This document shows positions 13,885 through 20,171 of a DNA stretch of 20,221 nucleotides, piece after piece. The stretch covers positions 1-20,221 of the IMG/VR virus record IMGVR_UViG_3300007276_000413. One strand, 5' to 3'. How positions within the stretch are numbered: the first letter of the stretch is position 1; each line of letters begins with the position of its first letter. The notes under the pieces are model-generated. The model was not told where the DNA came from. It made no database searches and saw only the letters and a program-made list of their open reading frames with translations. Source of the stretch: a virus. The position numbers and the translations under genes are program-made.

Positions 13885-15963
13885 TTATGCCCCGCCGGGC
13901 CGCGCGCTTACGAAATTCGACTCTCGTCCACCTTGGGCAGAACCATCCTCCTGGAGGGCCTTCGCCTTGGTAGCCATATCCATCTGTTTAGACGCCTGAT
14001 CCATCTGGGCGTCCTGAACTTGGGCCTGCTGTTGCTGCTGCAATTGCTGCCGCTGCTCCGCCTCCTTGATCGCCATCTGCTCGGCGGTAGGTACCAGTTT
14101 ATCCACGTTCATGTTCAGGTTGCCCGCCATATCGCGCATCAGCTCGGCAGCGCCGGGTAGCCCGACAACCTGCTGTGCAACAGGGCTTTCCAGAACAAGC
14201 CGCAGGAAGTCGTTCTTGCGTACGGCTTCAGCTTCCTTGACGACGAGCGACATCGCGCCCCGCGCAACGACCTGAACGTCACCGATGAGGTCTGGGTCTT
14301 GGGCGTAACGCAAGTTGCGCTGGTACTGTCGCTCAAGCATCGGAGTCAGCACATCCTGGTCGATGTTGCCGATGACCTGCTTGATGCTCTTGCCAGCGTT
14401 CGAAATCAGCATGGACAGGCCGGACGACGTACGCCCAGCGCCCGGGACGTGCTCACCGGTCATATAACGCGGGATGCCGGACACTTCGTCGGCGATCCCC
14501 ATGAACCGGTCAAACACACCCATAAGCTCTTGCCCGTTTGAGTTGGGCTGGAAAAACGAAATCGGAGGCGACGTATCGCCATACTCGGACTGCTTGAACT
14601 GCCAAATCTTCCACGGGGACATCTGTGAGATGTCCTCGCCCGCTGGCAGGCGACTGATGTTGACCCCCACCTGTGGGCCGGAGGAAATGCCCATGTTGTT
14701 CGCGAGCGCACGCGCTGCAGCGTTACACATGTTCTGGGCGTCCATGCAGAGATCGGCGACTCCGTTGCCGTCGACGCGCCCGGGCGTCTTCTCGTACGAC
14801 GTCACGTAGTATGGTTTCCGGCCCAGAGCGTCGTAGTTCAACACGGCCTTGATGACCTTGTTGTTAATCATCCACACTTCGCATGGGTAGGACTTCCGGG
14901 GGTCTGTGATGTCCGTCGGGGCCATCCCCCACTCGAGCAGCAACTTGCCGGGGATCGAGTCCCACAGCTGGATCGCGCTGACGACATCGTCGACGCCCTC
15001 ATCCATGTCCTTGCCCGTGGCTTCCTCGAGTTCGCTGTCGTCGTGGTCTAGCCACGTGCTGCCGCCAACGCCGAAGTTGTCCAGGCAGTCGATGATCGCA
15101 TCTTCGTCGTAACCGTCGACTCCGCGCATCGCTTCGATGTCATCGCGGGTCAGGTGGTGCAGCTCGATGCAAGGCATGTTCTGCACGTCGTCGCCCCACG
15201 GGGCCCAGTAAAATTTGAACGGGTCAACCCGCTCCCACTCGTCCCGCACTACCTCAACAGCGGCCATACCGCCTTGAACATACTGCATAACTTTGCGCCG
15301 ACGGGGGACTGGCCCCTTCAGGACGGCGTAGGGGAACGTGGCGACATCATTGGTAAAATTGTAGAGCGCTTTGATAAAGTGACCCTCGGTGAGCTGGTCC
15401 TCCATTTTCTGCTCCATGCGGTCAACGCGCTTCTCGGCCTCTTCCTTGAGGCTGCGCATGGCCGTGTCTTTCATGCCTGCCACAAGCATACGCATGTCTT
15501 CTTCCGACGGAGGCTCTCCCCCCATCATCAGGTAGTTCTGCAAATTCCGCTGTAGCGTGACCTGCATAAACGCTTTCATGTCGGGCGGCACGTCCGGGAT
15601 CGGGGTAGCCGAGAGGGCCCACGGCTTGTCGGCACCGGAACCCAGCAGAGTATCCCGTAACCACGCGGTGGCGGTACGGCATTTCGTGCTGACGATGCCC
15701 ATAAATATCTCGGAGCCGCCCTGGTCTCTGATCTCGCTCAGCTTCTCGGGGTCGTACTTCATGCTGCGTGCCCGGAGGCATTTGGCCAGACGAGGCTCGA
15801 TCTCCTGCTTCTTGTGGTCACGCATGGATGTCCACCGTTTCCGGACGTGCGAAGCAAGCCCTTGGATAACCGGAGAACGCTGTTTGTCTTCCGCCGCCCG
15901 TTTCGCTGCCGCCTCGAGGTCGGACGAACGCGCAACAGGGATCAGTGCGTGGCCATAGTTCAT
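13885..15963 (-). CDS. Portal protein
   Basis: 692 residues, within the range of podophage portals. The N-terminal half has the long helical clip and stem-type segments (VRKRWTSMRDHKKQEIEPRL, WLRDTLLGSG), a RVDPFKFYWAPW segment and GRKPYYVTSYEKTPG; the region after about residue 500 has GIPRYMTGEHVPGAGRTSSG, typical of P22-like portals, and the tail is Gln-rich (RQQLQQQQQAQ), as in portals with a C-terminal helical barrel. Twelve copies would form the DNA channel, bind the terminase and later the adaptors. It is 62 bases downstream of the large terminase. The ATG at 15963 follows a modest GAGA site. Overall assignment is firm; subdomain limits are approximate. Confidence 0.92.
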   Translation of the reverse strand: MNYGHALIPVARSSDLEAAAKRAAEDKQRSPVIQGLASHVRKRWTSMRDHKKQEIEPRLAKCLRARSMKYDPEKLSEIRDQGGSEIFMGIVSTKCRTATAWLRDTLLGSGADKPWALSATPIPDVPPDMKAFMQVTLQRNLQNYLMMGGEPPSEEDMRMLVAGMKDTAMRSLKEEAEKRVDRMEQKMEDQLTEGHFIKALYNFTNDVATFPYAVLKGPVPRRRKVMQYVQGGMAAVEVVRDEWERVDPFKFYWAPWGDDVQNMPCIELHHLTRDDIEAMRGVDGYDEDAIIDCLDNFGVGGSTWLDHDDSELEEATGKDMDEGVDDVVSAIQLWDSIPGKLLLEWGMAPTDITDPRKSYPCEVWMINNKVIKAVLNYDALGRKPYYVTSYEKTPGRVDGNGVADLCMDAQNMCNAAARALANNMGISSGPQVGVNISRLPAGEDISQMSPWKIWQFKQSEYGDTSPPISFFQPNSNGQELMGVFDRFMGIADEVSGIPRYMTGEHVPGAGRTSSGLSMLISNAGKSIKQVIGNIDQDVLTPMLERQYQRNLRYAQDPDLIGDVQVVARGAMSLVVKEAEAVRKNDFLRLVLESPVAQQVVGLPGAAELMRDMAGNLNMNVDKLVPTAEQMAIKEAEQRQQLQQQQQAQVQDAQMDQASKQMDMATKAKALQEDGSAQGGRESNFVSARPGGA

Positions 15964-15992
15964 GGTGATCTCTCATGTGTGACGTCGCCGCC

Positions 15993-16021
15993 ACGGTAAC
16001 TTCTATCAGTTATTTCGTCAA
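15993..16021 (-). promoter_or_regulatory. Weak promoter-like pair before the portal gene
   Basis: Minus strand TTGACG (16021-16016), 17-base spacer, TACCGT (15998-15993). Only T, A and the final T of the -10 match, so this is weak, but spacing and -35 equal those of two other candidates (13844-13872 and 17807-17835). Confidence 0.2.
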
Positions 16022-16025
16022 CGCA

Positions 16026-17441
16026 TCATGTCCAGCCGCCAGAGCTGACCTTCACGACCTCCCGGCGCACGTCCGACGACGCTAATCCGGACCTGAACGT
16101 CTCGCCGCCATCGGCGTGCAGACACAGATACTGGAACGCATCCGACACGTCTGACCACGGGTGCGATTTGTCGGGTTTGTCGTCCACAGCACCCTTGGTG
16201 TTAATCTTGTATTTATATTTCCCGGCCATGGCCTGCACCAGCGGCAGCGCACTGTTCCCGTCGATCATCACGCCGTACTTGCCGTCGACCACACGGGTCA
16301 GGTAACTCTCCACGGCAGCAAGTCTCGCCGCCAACGAGTTCGTCCGCGCGGCCCGGATCGTAAAGCCCTCGTTTTTGTAAATGTCCCCGACCGTCCGCTC
16401 GTCGGTCTGCACGCGCTGGAACGCCGCCGGGTCAATTATGATAAGCACCTGCCGCCCGGGGAATTTGTTGACGAGCAGGGGTTTCAACTTCTCACGGATA
16501 AACCGCAGCGCACCCATGTCCTGCGACACGAGCGCATCGTACACCACGAGCCTGCCATCGTAGGCTAACTGCCCGATGACAGCCGCCGGCGTAAGCCCCG
16601 CGTCGACACCGATTAGCAACGGCTGACCGCTGTACAACGGGGTAATCTCTTGTTTGCTTACATGCGCATCCCTGTTGAACGACTTGAACACGGGTTGCCC
16701 CGACAGGCTCTTGCCGAACTCGGCGTGGATGTACACCGCGATCCAGTCCTCGGTTTTCCCCTGCGCCAGGTTGTCATAGTAGTCATCCGGCAAAAACTTC
16801 GTCCAGTCTGCCTCCGGACTAAGCCCGCTGGGCTGGATCGTGACGTGCACGTTGTCCGGCGGCTCCGCGATGAGCTTCTCCCAAAAGGTATCCTGGTCCG
16901 GCGGGTTCGTCATCCCCCACAGGTGCATGTTCATCCGCCCGTCGTCGGTCACACACCCGACTCCGTTCATCATTTTGTCGGGGTAACGCCCCACACGACC
17001 CTGCGCCGCGTTGTAAATGTCCGGGTGTATCTCCCGAAACTCGTCGAAAATGATAAAGCTCGCCTGCAACGACAGCAGACGCCGCACGTCGTTCTGGTCG
17101 TCGAGACCACGGAACAACACTTCGCACTCGATATCGCCAACCTGGATGACGAATTTGTACTCGGTTTTGCGGAAGTACCCCATAACCCCGTCGGGTATCC
17201 ACTTCAGGAAGTCGGGTATGCTCGTGTCACGCAGCTGCTCTCGTGTGTTCCGGACCCAGATGCAGCGGGACCGGCGTACCCCGTCCTTGCACGGTGCCAT
17301 CTGCGCTGCATGGTGCAGGATTTTCATGATCCCGGCGGTGGTTTTCGTGGAACCAACCGGGCCGATCGCCAGTGATATGAACTTCTCGGAATAGAAAAAG
17401 TCGTCGAGGCTCCGGATAACCTCGAAATCAATCTGGTGCAT
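16026..17441 (-). CDS. terL: Terminase large subunit
   Basis: 471 residues from the ATG at 17441; an upstream GTG-type start would add 30 low-quality residues that overlap the previous gene in another frame, and AAGG precedes the chosen ATG. ATPase domain: Walker A GPVGSTKTT at 27-35, Walker B FIIFDE at 129-134 with D133/E134, and a coupling-type MTNPP at 177-181. Nuclease domain: acidic residues in LLIGVDAG (D280), LIIIDPA (D337) and HPWSDVSDAF (D431/D434), the expected RNase H-like triad. It packages and cuts DNA at the portal. The Walker A has Thr where most have Gly before the Lys. Its start overlaps the end of the preceding gene by 14 bases. Confidence 0.94.
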   Translation of the reverse strand: MHQIDFEVIRSLDDFFYSEKFISLAIGPVGSTKTTAGIMKILHHAAQMAPCKDGVRRSRCIWVRNTREQLRDTSIPDFLKWIPDGVMGYFRKTEYKFVIQVGDIECEVLFRGLDDQNDVRRLLSLQASFIIFDEFREIHPDIYNAAQGRVGRYPDKMMNGVGCVTDDGRMNMHLWGMTNPPDQDTFWEKLIAEPPDNVHVTIQPSGLSPEADWTKFLPDDYYDNLAQGKTEDWIAVYIHAEFGKSLSGQPVFKSFNRDAHVSKQEITPLYSGQPLLIGVDAGLTPAAVIGQLAYDGRLVVYDALVSQDMGALRFIREKLKPLLVNKFPGRQVLIIIDPAAFQRVQTDERTVGDIYKNEGFTIRAARTNSLAARLAAVESYLTRVVDGKYGVMIDGNSALPLVQAMAGKYKYKINTKGAVDDKPDKSHPWSDVSDAFQYLCLHADGGETFRSGLASSDVRREVVKVSSGGWT

Positions 17442-17781
17442 TGATCGCCTTACCCTCGATGGTGACGCTGTGGTCGTTATCCACCGCACGCGTGATGTTG
17501 ATGACCACCTGGGGCCCGGCGTTCGGGTCAACGGACGATTTCTCTTCCGGCTCCAACCTGCCCATTTTGTTGAGCATCTTTTGAAACTCGATGCGCGTCT
17601 GCGGATTTATCTCCGGGTTCTGCATGTGGCGAAAAAGGTTGTCGAGGTTCACCGCACCCATAAGGCGCGCCACAACTTCCATCTTTGCTGGGTCGTCCTC
17701 GATCCCCTGCAACTGTCCACGGGACAAGATGGGTTTGTCTCGCTTTTCCGGGTCTGAGACTTTGTCTACCTGCTGGGCCAT
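17428..17781 (-). CDS. Putative terminase small subunit
   Basis: 117 residues, not clearly similar in sequence to a named TerS, but placed directly before and overlapping terL. Residues about 1-30 are polar, about 30-80 helical (KMEVVARLMGAVNLDNLFRH, TRIEFQKMLNKMGRL), and the C-terminus is a beta-like QVVINITRAVDNDHSVTIEG, which would suit a TerS with a C-terminal strand region forming the ring barrel. TerS proteins recognise the packaging site and recruit TerL. No obvious helix-turn-helix is visible. AGGA precedes the ATG, and a sigma70-like promoter lies 26-54 bases upstream, making this the first gene of the leftward operon. Confidence 0.65.
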   Translation of the reverse strand: MAQQVDKVSDPEKRDKPILSRGQLQGIEDDPAKMEVVARLMGAVNLDNLFRHMQNPEINPQTRIEFQKMLNKMGRLEPEEKSSVDPNAGPQVVINITRAVDNDHSVTIEGKAINAPD

Positions 17782-17806
17782 AACGGTGTCCTGTAGTTTC
17801 GGGGTT

Positions 17807-17835
17807 AAATTAGGGGCGTGGGTTCAGTTCGTCAA
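17807..17835 (-). promoter_or_regulatory. Sigma70-like promoter of the leftward terminase operon
   Basis: Minus strand TTGACG at 17835-17830, exactly 17 bases, then TAATTT at 17812-17807. Transcription would begin near 17800, leaving about a 20-base leader with an AGGA site before the ATG at 17781. It is the best leftward promoter candidate in the control region. Confidence 0.5.
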
Positions 17836-17942
17836 GCGCGTGTCACGGGGCCGAAATTGGGGGTCAGGGTAATTTTAAGTTGATGATGTGTTATGCGTTT
17901 AAAAGGGGCAAAAATACGGGTTGGGTTGTGCGCGATACATAA

Positions 17943-17965
17943 GGGTGGGGTGTGGCGGGCGGGGG
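17943..17965 (+). other. G-quadruplex-type motif
   Basis: Four runs of three or more G (17943-45, 17947-50, 17957-59, 17961-65) with loops of 1, 6 and 1 bases on the plus strand, the classic G3+N1-7 pattern. It lies in the control region about 160 bases upstream of the leftward operon's first codon. Confidence 0.6.
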
Positions 17966-17970
17966 TGTCG

Positions 17971-18015
17971 GTCCCTACCCCTCCCCGTTGACGGGCCGCG
18001 TTAGATGTAGGGGAC
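17971..18015. other. Long inverted repeat in the control region
   Basis: GTCCCTAC (17971-17978) pairs with GTAGGGGAC (18007-18015), with a one-base bulge. Inside the loop, CCCG (17984-17987) faces CGGG (17992-17995) across TTGA. It could be an RNA structure or a protein-binding site. Confidence 0.4.
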
Positions 18016-18151
18016 ATATCACCCCTGCCATAGTGAGCGGACCAAGTGCAGTTTTGCGCAACGACCGCGAGCAGCGCTTCCCACCGCGCGAGAATAAACG
18101 TCGGCCTAACTATGCCGCGTGGGGTAATAGGACAGATTTTGAGCAACCGAC

Positions 18152-18164
18152 CGCGCGTAGCGCG
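18152..18164. other. Short palindrome CGCGC-GTA-GCGCG
   Basis: Perfect five-base arms around three bases; very GC-rich; no T run follows on either strand. Confidence 0.35.
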
Positions 18165-18190
18165 TGAGGTGGGCGGATAGCCCGAACGTA

Positions 18191-18216
18191 GCAGGATGAC
18201 CGTGGAACCGGCCTGC
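18191..18216. other. Bulged hairpin in the control region
   Basis: GCAGG (18191-18195) pairs with CCTGC (18212-18216), stacked on CCG (18200-18202) with CGG (18209-18211); ATGA is bulged and TGGAAC is the loop. The hairpin suggests a structured transcript, but no known RNA family is recognised. Confidence 0.4.
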
Positions 18217-18276
18217 GATGCTCCCCCGAACCTTGGCAAGAGGTCACTGCGTTGATTACTTTCAGCGCGATTGAAA

Positions 18277-18322
18277 AAGGATAACTCCTTACATGGCCCG
18301 CAGTGATGCGCGTAACATGTAA
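18277..18322 (+). promoter_or_regulatory. Possible leader mini-ORF with sequestered ribosome site
   Basis: AAGGA-TAAC-TCCTT (18277-18290) is a perfect hairpin that would hide the AAGGA ribosome site. Two bases later an ATG opens a nine-codon frame, MARSDARNM, ending TAA at 18320-18322. A hairpin follows at once (18323-18337). The order resembles a leader peptide and attenuator, but the ribosome site is 11 bases from the ATG and nothing else supports translation. Confidence 0.25.
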
Positions 18323-18337
18323 AAGCCCCGAAGGCTT
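18319..18337 (-). terminator. Weak terminator-like hairpin, minus strand
   Basis: On the minus strand AAGCC-TTCGG-GGCTT is followed by TTAC, giving a TTTT run that overlaps the end of the stem. The stem is only five pairs. It could stop leftward read-through transcripts before the late promoter region. On the plus strand it has no T run. Confidence 0.35.
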
Positions 18338-18349
18338 GGTCTTAGCAAC

Positions 18350-18360
18350 CGGATGATCCG
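18350..18360. other. Palindrome CGGAT-G-ATCCG
   Basis: Perfect five-base arms around one base, in the same palindrome-rich interval upstream of the rightward genes. Confidence 0.3.
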
Positions 18361-18395
18361 CCCGCACATGGAAACATGGCACGGTTTTAGTGAAT

Positions 18396-18410
18396 TGACA
18401 CATTGTGTCA
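18396..18410. promoter_or_regulatory. Operator-like palindrome TGACACA-T-TGTGTCA
   Basis: A perfect 15-base palindrome with seven-base arms, the size and symmetry of a dimeric regulator site. It lies 23 bases upstream of the candidate rightward -35 box. A half-site TGACAC recurs at 18511-18516, 22 bases before the first rightward ATG. A TTGACA hexamer overlaps it at 18395-18400 but has no -10 partner at 16-18 bases. Confidence 0.5.
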
Positions 18411-18419
18411 GGCATACGC

Positions 18420-18435
18420 AACGGGCCAACCCGTT
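18420..18435. promoter_or_regulatory. Inverted repeat AACGGG-CCAA-CCCGTT
   Basis: Perfect six-base arms around a four-base loop. Its right end overlaps the candidate -35 box (18434-18439), so a protein bound here would block or recruit polymerase. Confidence 0.45.
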
Positions 18436-18463
18436 CACCTCTTATGGTGTACCCGCGTATGAT
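18434..18463 (+). promoter_or_regulatory. Candidate rightward promoter
   Basis: TTCACC (18434-18439), an 18-base spacer and TATGAT (18458-18463). The -10 matches five of six consensus bases and the -35 four of six. The start would be near 18470, leaving a leader of about 68 bases before the ATG at 18538. Confidence 0.45.
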
Positions 18464-18537
18464 CCTGACCTTGTGTTAATGCAGAGCATACAGCGATGTG
18501 TGTTCTGTTTTGACACTTAACCGAAAGGCTATTTAAC

Positions 18538-19098
18538 ATGCTCACATCTAAGCAACTGAACAACAAGATCACTGCGTTTGGCAAGACGACTGCTGCCATG
18601 CGCGAAGAACTTCAAGTGATCCTCGCGAACGCGGCAGCTCATGCGTATGTCCACGGCGACGTGACGTACTACGATCGTGCTTTCGCTGGCGCATCCGGCA
18701 TCAACCGCAAACGTGCTGCGCGCTTCGTGCGTGACTACGGCTTCGCATCTCTCGACGCTGCGTCGGGAACGTATCGCCTTAACAAGACCGCACGTGACAA
18801 GGCGGACTTCGCGAACGGTGACGAGGTTGTCGAGTACCTCATGAACGACGTGCGTGCTTGGTACGCCGATGAAGAGACCATGGCTGACATTGCGAAAGAA
18901 CTGGACGCCGCCGCGCGTCTCAAGGCTCTCGCTTCGCAAATCCGTGCCGCTGCCAACGGTGACAGCAAGACATATACCGACGTCAAGCTGGACGGCAAAG
19001 AACTGAACGAGGCAATGGCCGCGCTCAAGGACGCCGTGACTGCCGCGCATGAAAAGCACGTGGCCCGTCACACCGAGCAACTGGCCCAAGCTGCATAA
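18538..19098 (+). CDS. Conserved phage protein of unknown function (186 aa)
   Basis: First gene of the rightward group, with GAAAGG nine bases before the ATG. The protein is almost entirely helical and soluble. Residues about 20-45 include MREELQVILANAAAHAYVHG followed by DVTYYDRAF; about 50-70 have GINRKRAARFVRDYGF; the C-terminal half is Ala/Lys/Glu/Asp-rich (AKELDAAARLKALASQIRAA). The LQ-x-x-x-x-x-A-x-x-H-x-x-x-HGDVT segment is one I have seen in uncharacterised early-region proteins of podophages. No catalytic motif is visible. It is followed by a long hairpin before the next gene. Confidence 0.82.
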   Translation: MLTSKQLNNKITAFGKTTAAMREELQVILANAAAHAYVHGDVTYYDRAFAGASGINRKRAARFVRDYGFASLDAASGTYRLNKTARDKADFANGDEVVEYLMNDVRAWYADEETMADIAKELDAAARLKALASQIRAAANGDSKTYTDVKLDGKELNEAMAALKDAVTAAHEKHVARHTEQLAQAA

Positions 19099-19116
19099 TC
19101 CAAAGTAGCCCTACTC

Positions 19117-19150
19117 AAGCATCCCACGACTCATCAGTTGCGGGGTGCTT
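19117..19150 (+). other. Long intergenic hairpin between two rightward genes
   Basis: AAGCATCCC (19117-19125) pairs with GGGGTGCTT (19142-19150), then after one A-C mismatch CGACT (19127-19131) pairs with AGTTG (19136-19140), closing on a CATC loop. That is 14 pairs including two G-U. The following TTTGG is too short for a clear terminator; RNase III-type processing, as in early regions of T7-like phages, is an alternative. Confidence 0.55.
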
Positions 19151-19178
19151 TGGTGCGTCTACTCGAAAGGGAATTACA

Positions 19179-19442
19179 ATGTCGACATATGGTAAGCAGA
19201 TCGACCACACGCTCATGGGGCCGCAAGGAGCCGTGTCACGTAACCGAGGCTGGAAGCAGACTAGCGCGACCGCCAAGGACAAGAGGCGGGCTTCTACGCG
19301 CTCCTTTACCGCCACCAGCAAGCTACGCCACAAACTGCGTAACACCAGTGTTGCGTTCGTAGACGACTCATGGTGCCACGTTGTAGCTGGTGTTGTCGTC
19401 TCCAAGTTCGCAAATGTGAGCGCCGCTATTGATGCTTTATAG
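19179..19442 (+). CDS. Small basic hypothetical protein (87 aa)
   Basis: Starts at an ATG with AAAGGG seven bases upstream. The N-terminal half is strongly basic (RNRGWKQTSATAKDKRRAST, then SKLRHKLR), suggesting nucleic-acid binding, and the C-terminal half is hydrophobic and strand-like (SVAFVDDSWCHVVAGVVVSK). No family is recognised. A different frame at 19138-19362 overlaps but lacks a good ribosome site. A repeat, TATAGGACTA-Y-CTG, begins at its last codons. Confidence 0.65.
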   Translation: MSTYGKQIDHTLMGPQGAVSRNRGWKQTSATAKDKRRASTRSFTATSKLRHKLRNTSVAFVDDSWCHVVAGVVVSKFANVSAAIDAL

Positions 19443-19514
19443 GACTATCTGGGACAGTATCCCTATCCGTGTGCAAACGGATGGTACTAGACGGGTACGA
19501 TATAGGACTACCTG
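19438..19514 (+). repeat. Two copies of TATAGGACTAYCTG, 63 bases apart
   Basis: Copies at 19438-19451 and 19501-19514 differ at one base. The first overlaps the stop of the preceding gene. The TATAGG core recalls the start region of single-subunit phage RNA polymerase promoters, but no further upstream match to a known promoter is seen. Confidence 0.45.
19465..19482 (+). other. Hairpin ATCCGT-GTGCAA-ACGGAT
   Basis: Perfect six-base arms, extendable by AGTA/TACT after an internal loop (about 19457-19488). No T run follows. It lies between the two TATAGGACTA copies. Confidence 0.45.
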
Positions 19515-19517
19515 TCC

Positions 19518-19836
19518 GTAACATAACGCCAATTCTTTCATAACACTCCAAAAAAGGGGGGTTTTGTTATTTTAGGGATCGCCAAGTCCTTGTTTTCTAT
19601 ACATTCTCTCTTAATAATAATAATAACATAACAAAATAACTAGACTAGAGAGAGAGACGTGTTGGAAAACTTTGCACTTTGGTGTTCTGCGCTGCGCGCG
19701 CTCCACCCTAAAATCCATCTCTCTCTTTTGGAGCGTTACGTTGTTATGTTACCGCGTAACCTATTGATATTGCAGCACATTCGTAAAACACGATTGTTAT
19801 GTTACCCTGTTATGTTTCCGCAATTGTTATTTTACC
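19518..19836. repeat. Iteron-like cluster, consensus GTTATGTTACC, both orientations
   Basis: Forward copies: GTTATTTTAGG (19566), GTTATGTTACC (19743), GTTATGTTACC (19796), GTTATGTTTCC (19809), GTTATTTTACC (19826). Inverted copies: GTAACATAAC (19518-19527), TAACATAAC (19624-19632), CAAAATAAC (19632-19640). GTTAC-CGC-GTAAC at 19748-19760 adds a palindrome. Eight related 9-11-mers within 320 bases of a genome otherwise poor in such AT-rich words is unlikely to be chance. Spacing is irregular and not a codon multiple (53, 13 and 17 bases). Confidence 0.6.
19542..19573 (+). terminator. Candidate intrinsic terminator after the 87-aa gene
   Basis: AACACTCC (19542-19549) and GGGGGGTT (19556-19563) pair with one A-G mismatch and one G-U around a six-A loop, followed by TTGTTATTTT. 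The stem is imperfect, but the T-rich tail and its place 100 bases after a stop codon fit a terminator for the rightward transcript. Confidence 0.5.
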
Positions 19837-19902
19837 ATTTACCGAACCCGCTTCATATAGTATCAAGCGGGACTAACACCGATCACCTAAGACAGTATCC
19901 CC

Positions 19903-19945
19903 ATGCGTGGAAGGCATACGAGACTACCTAGCAGAAACCACGCAT
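19903..19945 (+). other. Inverted repeat ATGCGTGG/CCACGCAT before the 62-aa gene
   Basis: Perfect eight-base arms at 19903-19910 and 19938-19945 with 27 bases between. The right arm ends six bases before the ribosome site of the next gene, so the hairpin could affect its translation. Confidence 0.4.
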
Positions 19946-19965
19946 AAACCTTGGAGAACCACATC

Positions 19966-20154
19966 ATGGAACACCTTGCATCCGTCCAGACGCTGTACCA
20001 GCTCGTGATAGCGATCACGTCGAACTGCGGACTGGATTACGTTTTCATCGCAGACACAAACTTGGATATCGTCTCGTGCGTCATATCCAGCATCGACTGG
20101 GTAGCAACAGGTAACCAGCCCGAAGTGATCGCCACATGCGAGCCGATGCCGTGA
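19966..20154 (+). CDS. Small acidic hypothetical protein (62 aa)
   Basis: Starts at the ATG at 19966, which has GGAG ten bases upstream; the in-frame TTG at 19951 would place that site inside the gene and is rejected. The sequence (MEHLASVQTLYQLVIAITSN, then LDYVFIADTNLDIVSCVISS) is hydrophobic but not clearly transmembrane, acidic, with three Cys. No family recognised. It follows the repeat-rich intergenic region and precedes another small gene. Confidence 0.55.
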   Translation: MEHLASVQTLYQLVIAITSNCGLDYVFIADTNLDIVSCVISSIDWVATGNQPEVIATCEPMP

Positions 20155-20171
20155 ACCCCAACCCCAACCCC
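20154..20171 (+). repeat. Three AACCCC hexamers after the 62-aa gene
   Basis: AACCCC occurs three times in tandem directly after the stop codon. It may be part of a short spacer; the minus strand has three G4 runs, one too few for a standard intramolecular quadruplex. Confidence 0.5.

Larger units (their letters stand above)
17782..18537. promoter_or_regulatory. Divergent control region, 756 bases without a convincing gene
   Basis: This stretch separates the leftward late genes from the rightward small genes. Minus-strand reading frames at 17832-18239 and 18110-18421 are open but have no ribosome site, an Arg/Pro/Thr-rich composition and overlap hairpins, so I regard them as chance. The interval contains a G-quadruplex-type run, at least seven inverted repeats, a mini-ORF with a sequestered ribosome site, and candidate promoters in both directions. 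A packaging (pac/cos) site, recognised by the adjacent terminase, could also lie here. Confidence 0.7.
19443..19965. other. Gene-poor, AT-richer intergenic region
   Basis: 523 bases between two rightward genes. One frame (19659-19931, 90 aa) is open but starts at GTG, is rich in Leu, His and Pro, and runs through the repeat cluster, so I do not accept it as a gene. The interval holds a hairpin, a terminator candidate, a run of TAA triplets (19611-19626), an AGAGAGAGA/TCTCTCTCT inverted pair (19649-19657 and 19718-19726), the GTTATGTTACC cluster and two copies of a flanking module. A replication origin or regulatory array is plausible. Confidence 0.6.

Noticed and set aside
17442-17531. Longer start of the large terminase
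   Set aside because: The extra 30 residues are Arg/Ser/Thr-rich, unlike terminase N-termini, and overlap the preceding gene; AAGG supports the ATG at 17441.
17832-18239. 135-aa minus-strand frame in the control region
   Set aside because: No ribosome site, overlaps the terS promoter candidate, the G-quadruplex motif and hairpins, and has an Arg/Thr/Pro-rich composition unlike its neighbours.
19659-19931. 90-aa plus-strand frame in the repeat-rich gap
   Set aside because: GTG start after a dinucleotide AG run, His/Leu/Pro-rich composition, and it runs through non-codon-spaced GTTATGTTACC repeats. Not accepted as a gene, although a purine-rich stretch precedes it.
20154-20171. AACCCC repeats as a telomere-like or quadruplex element
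   Set aside because: Only three units directly after a stop codon; too short for a functional claim.
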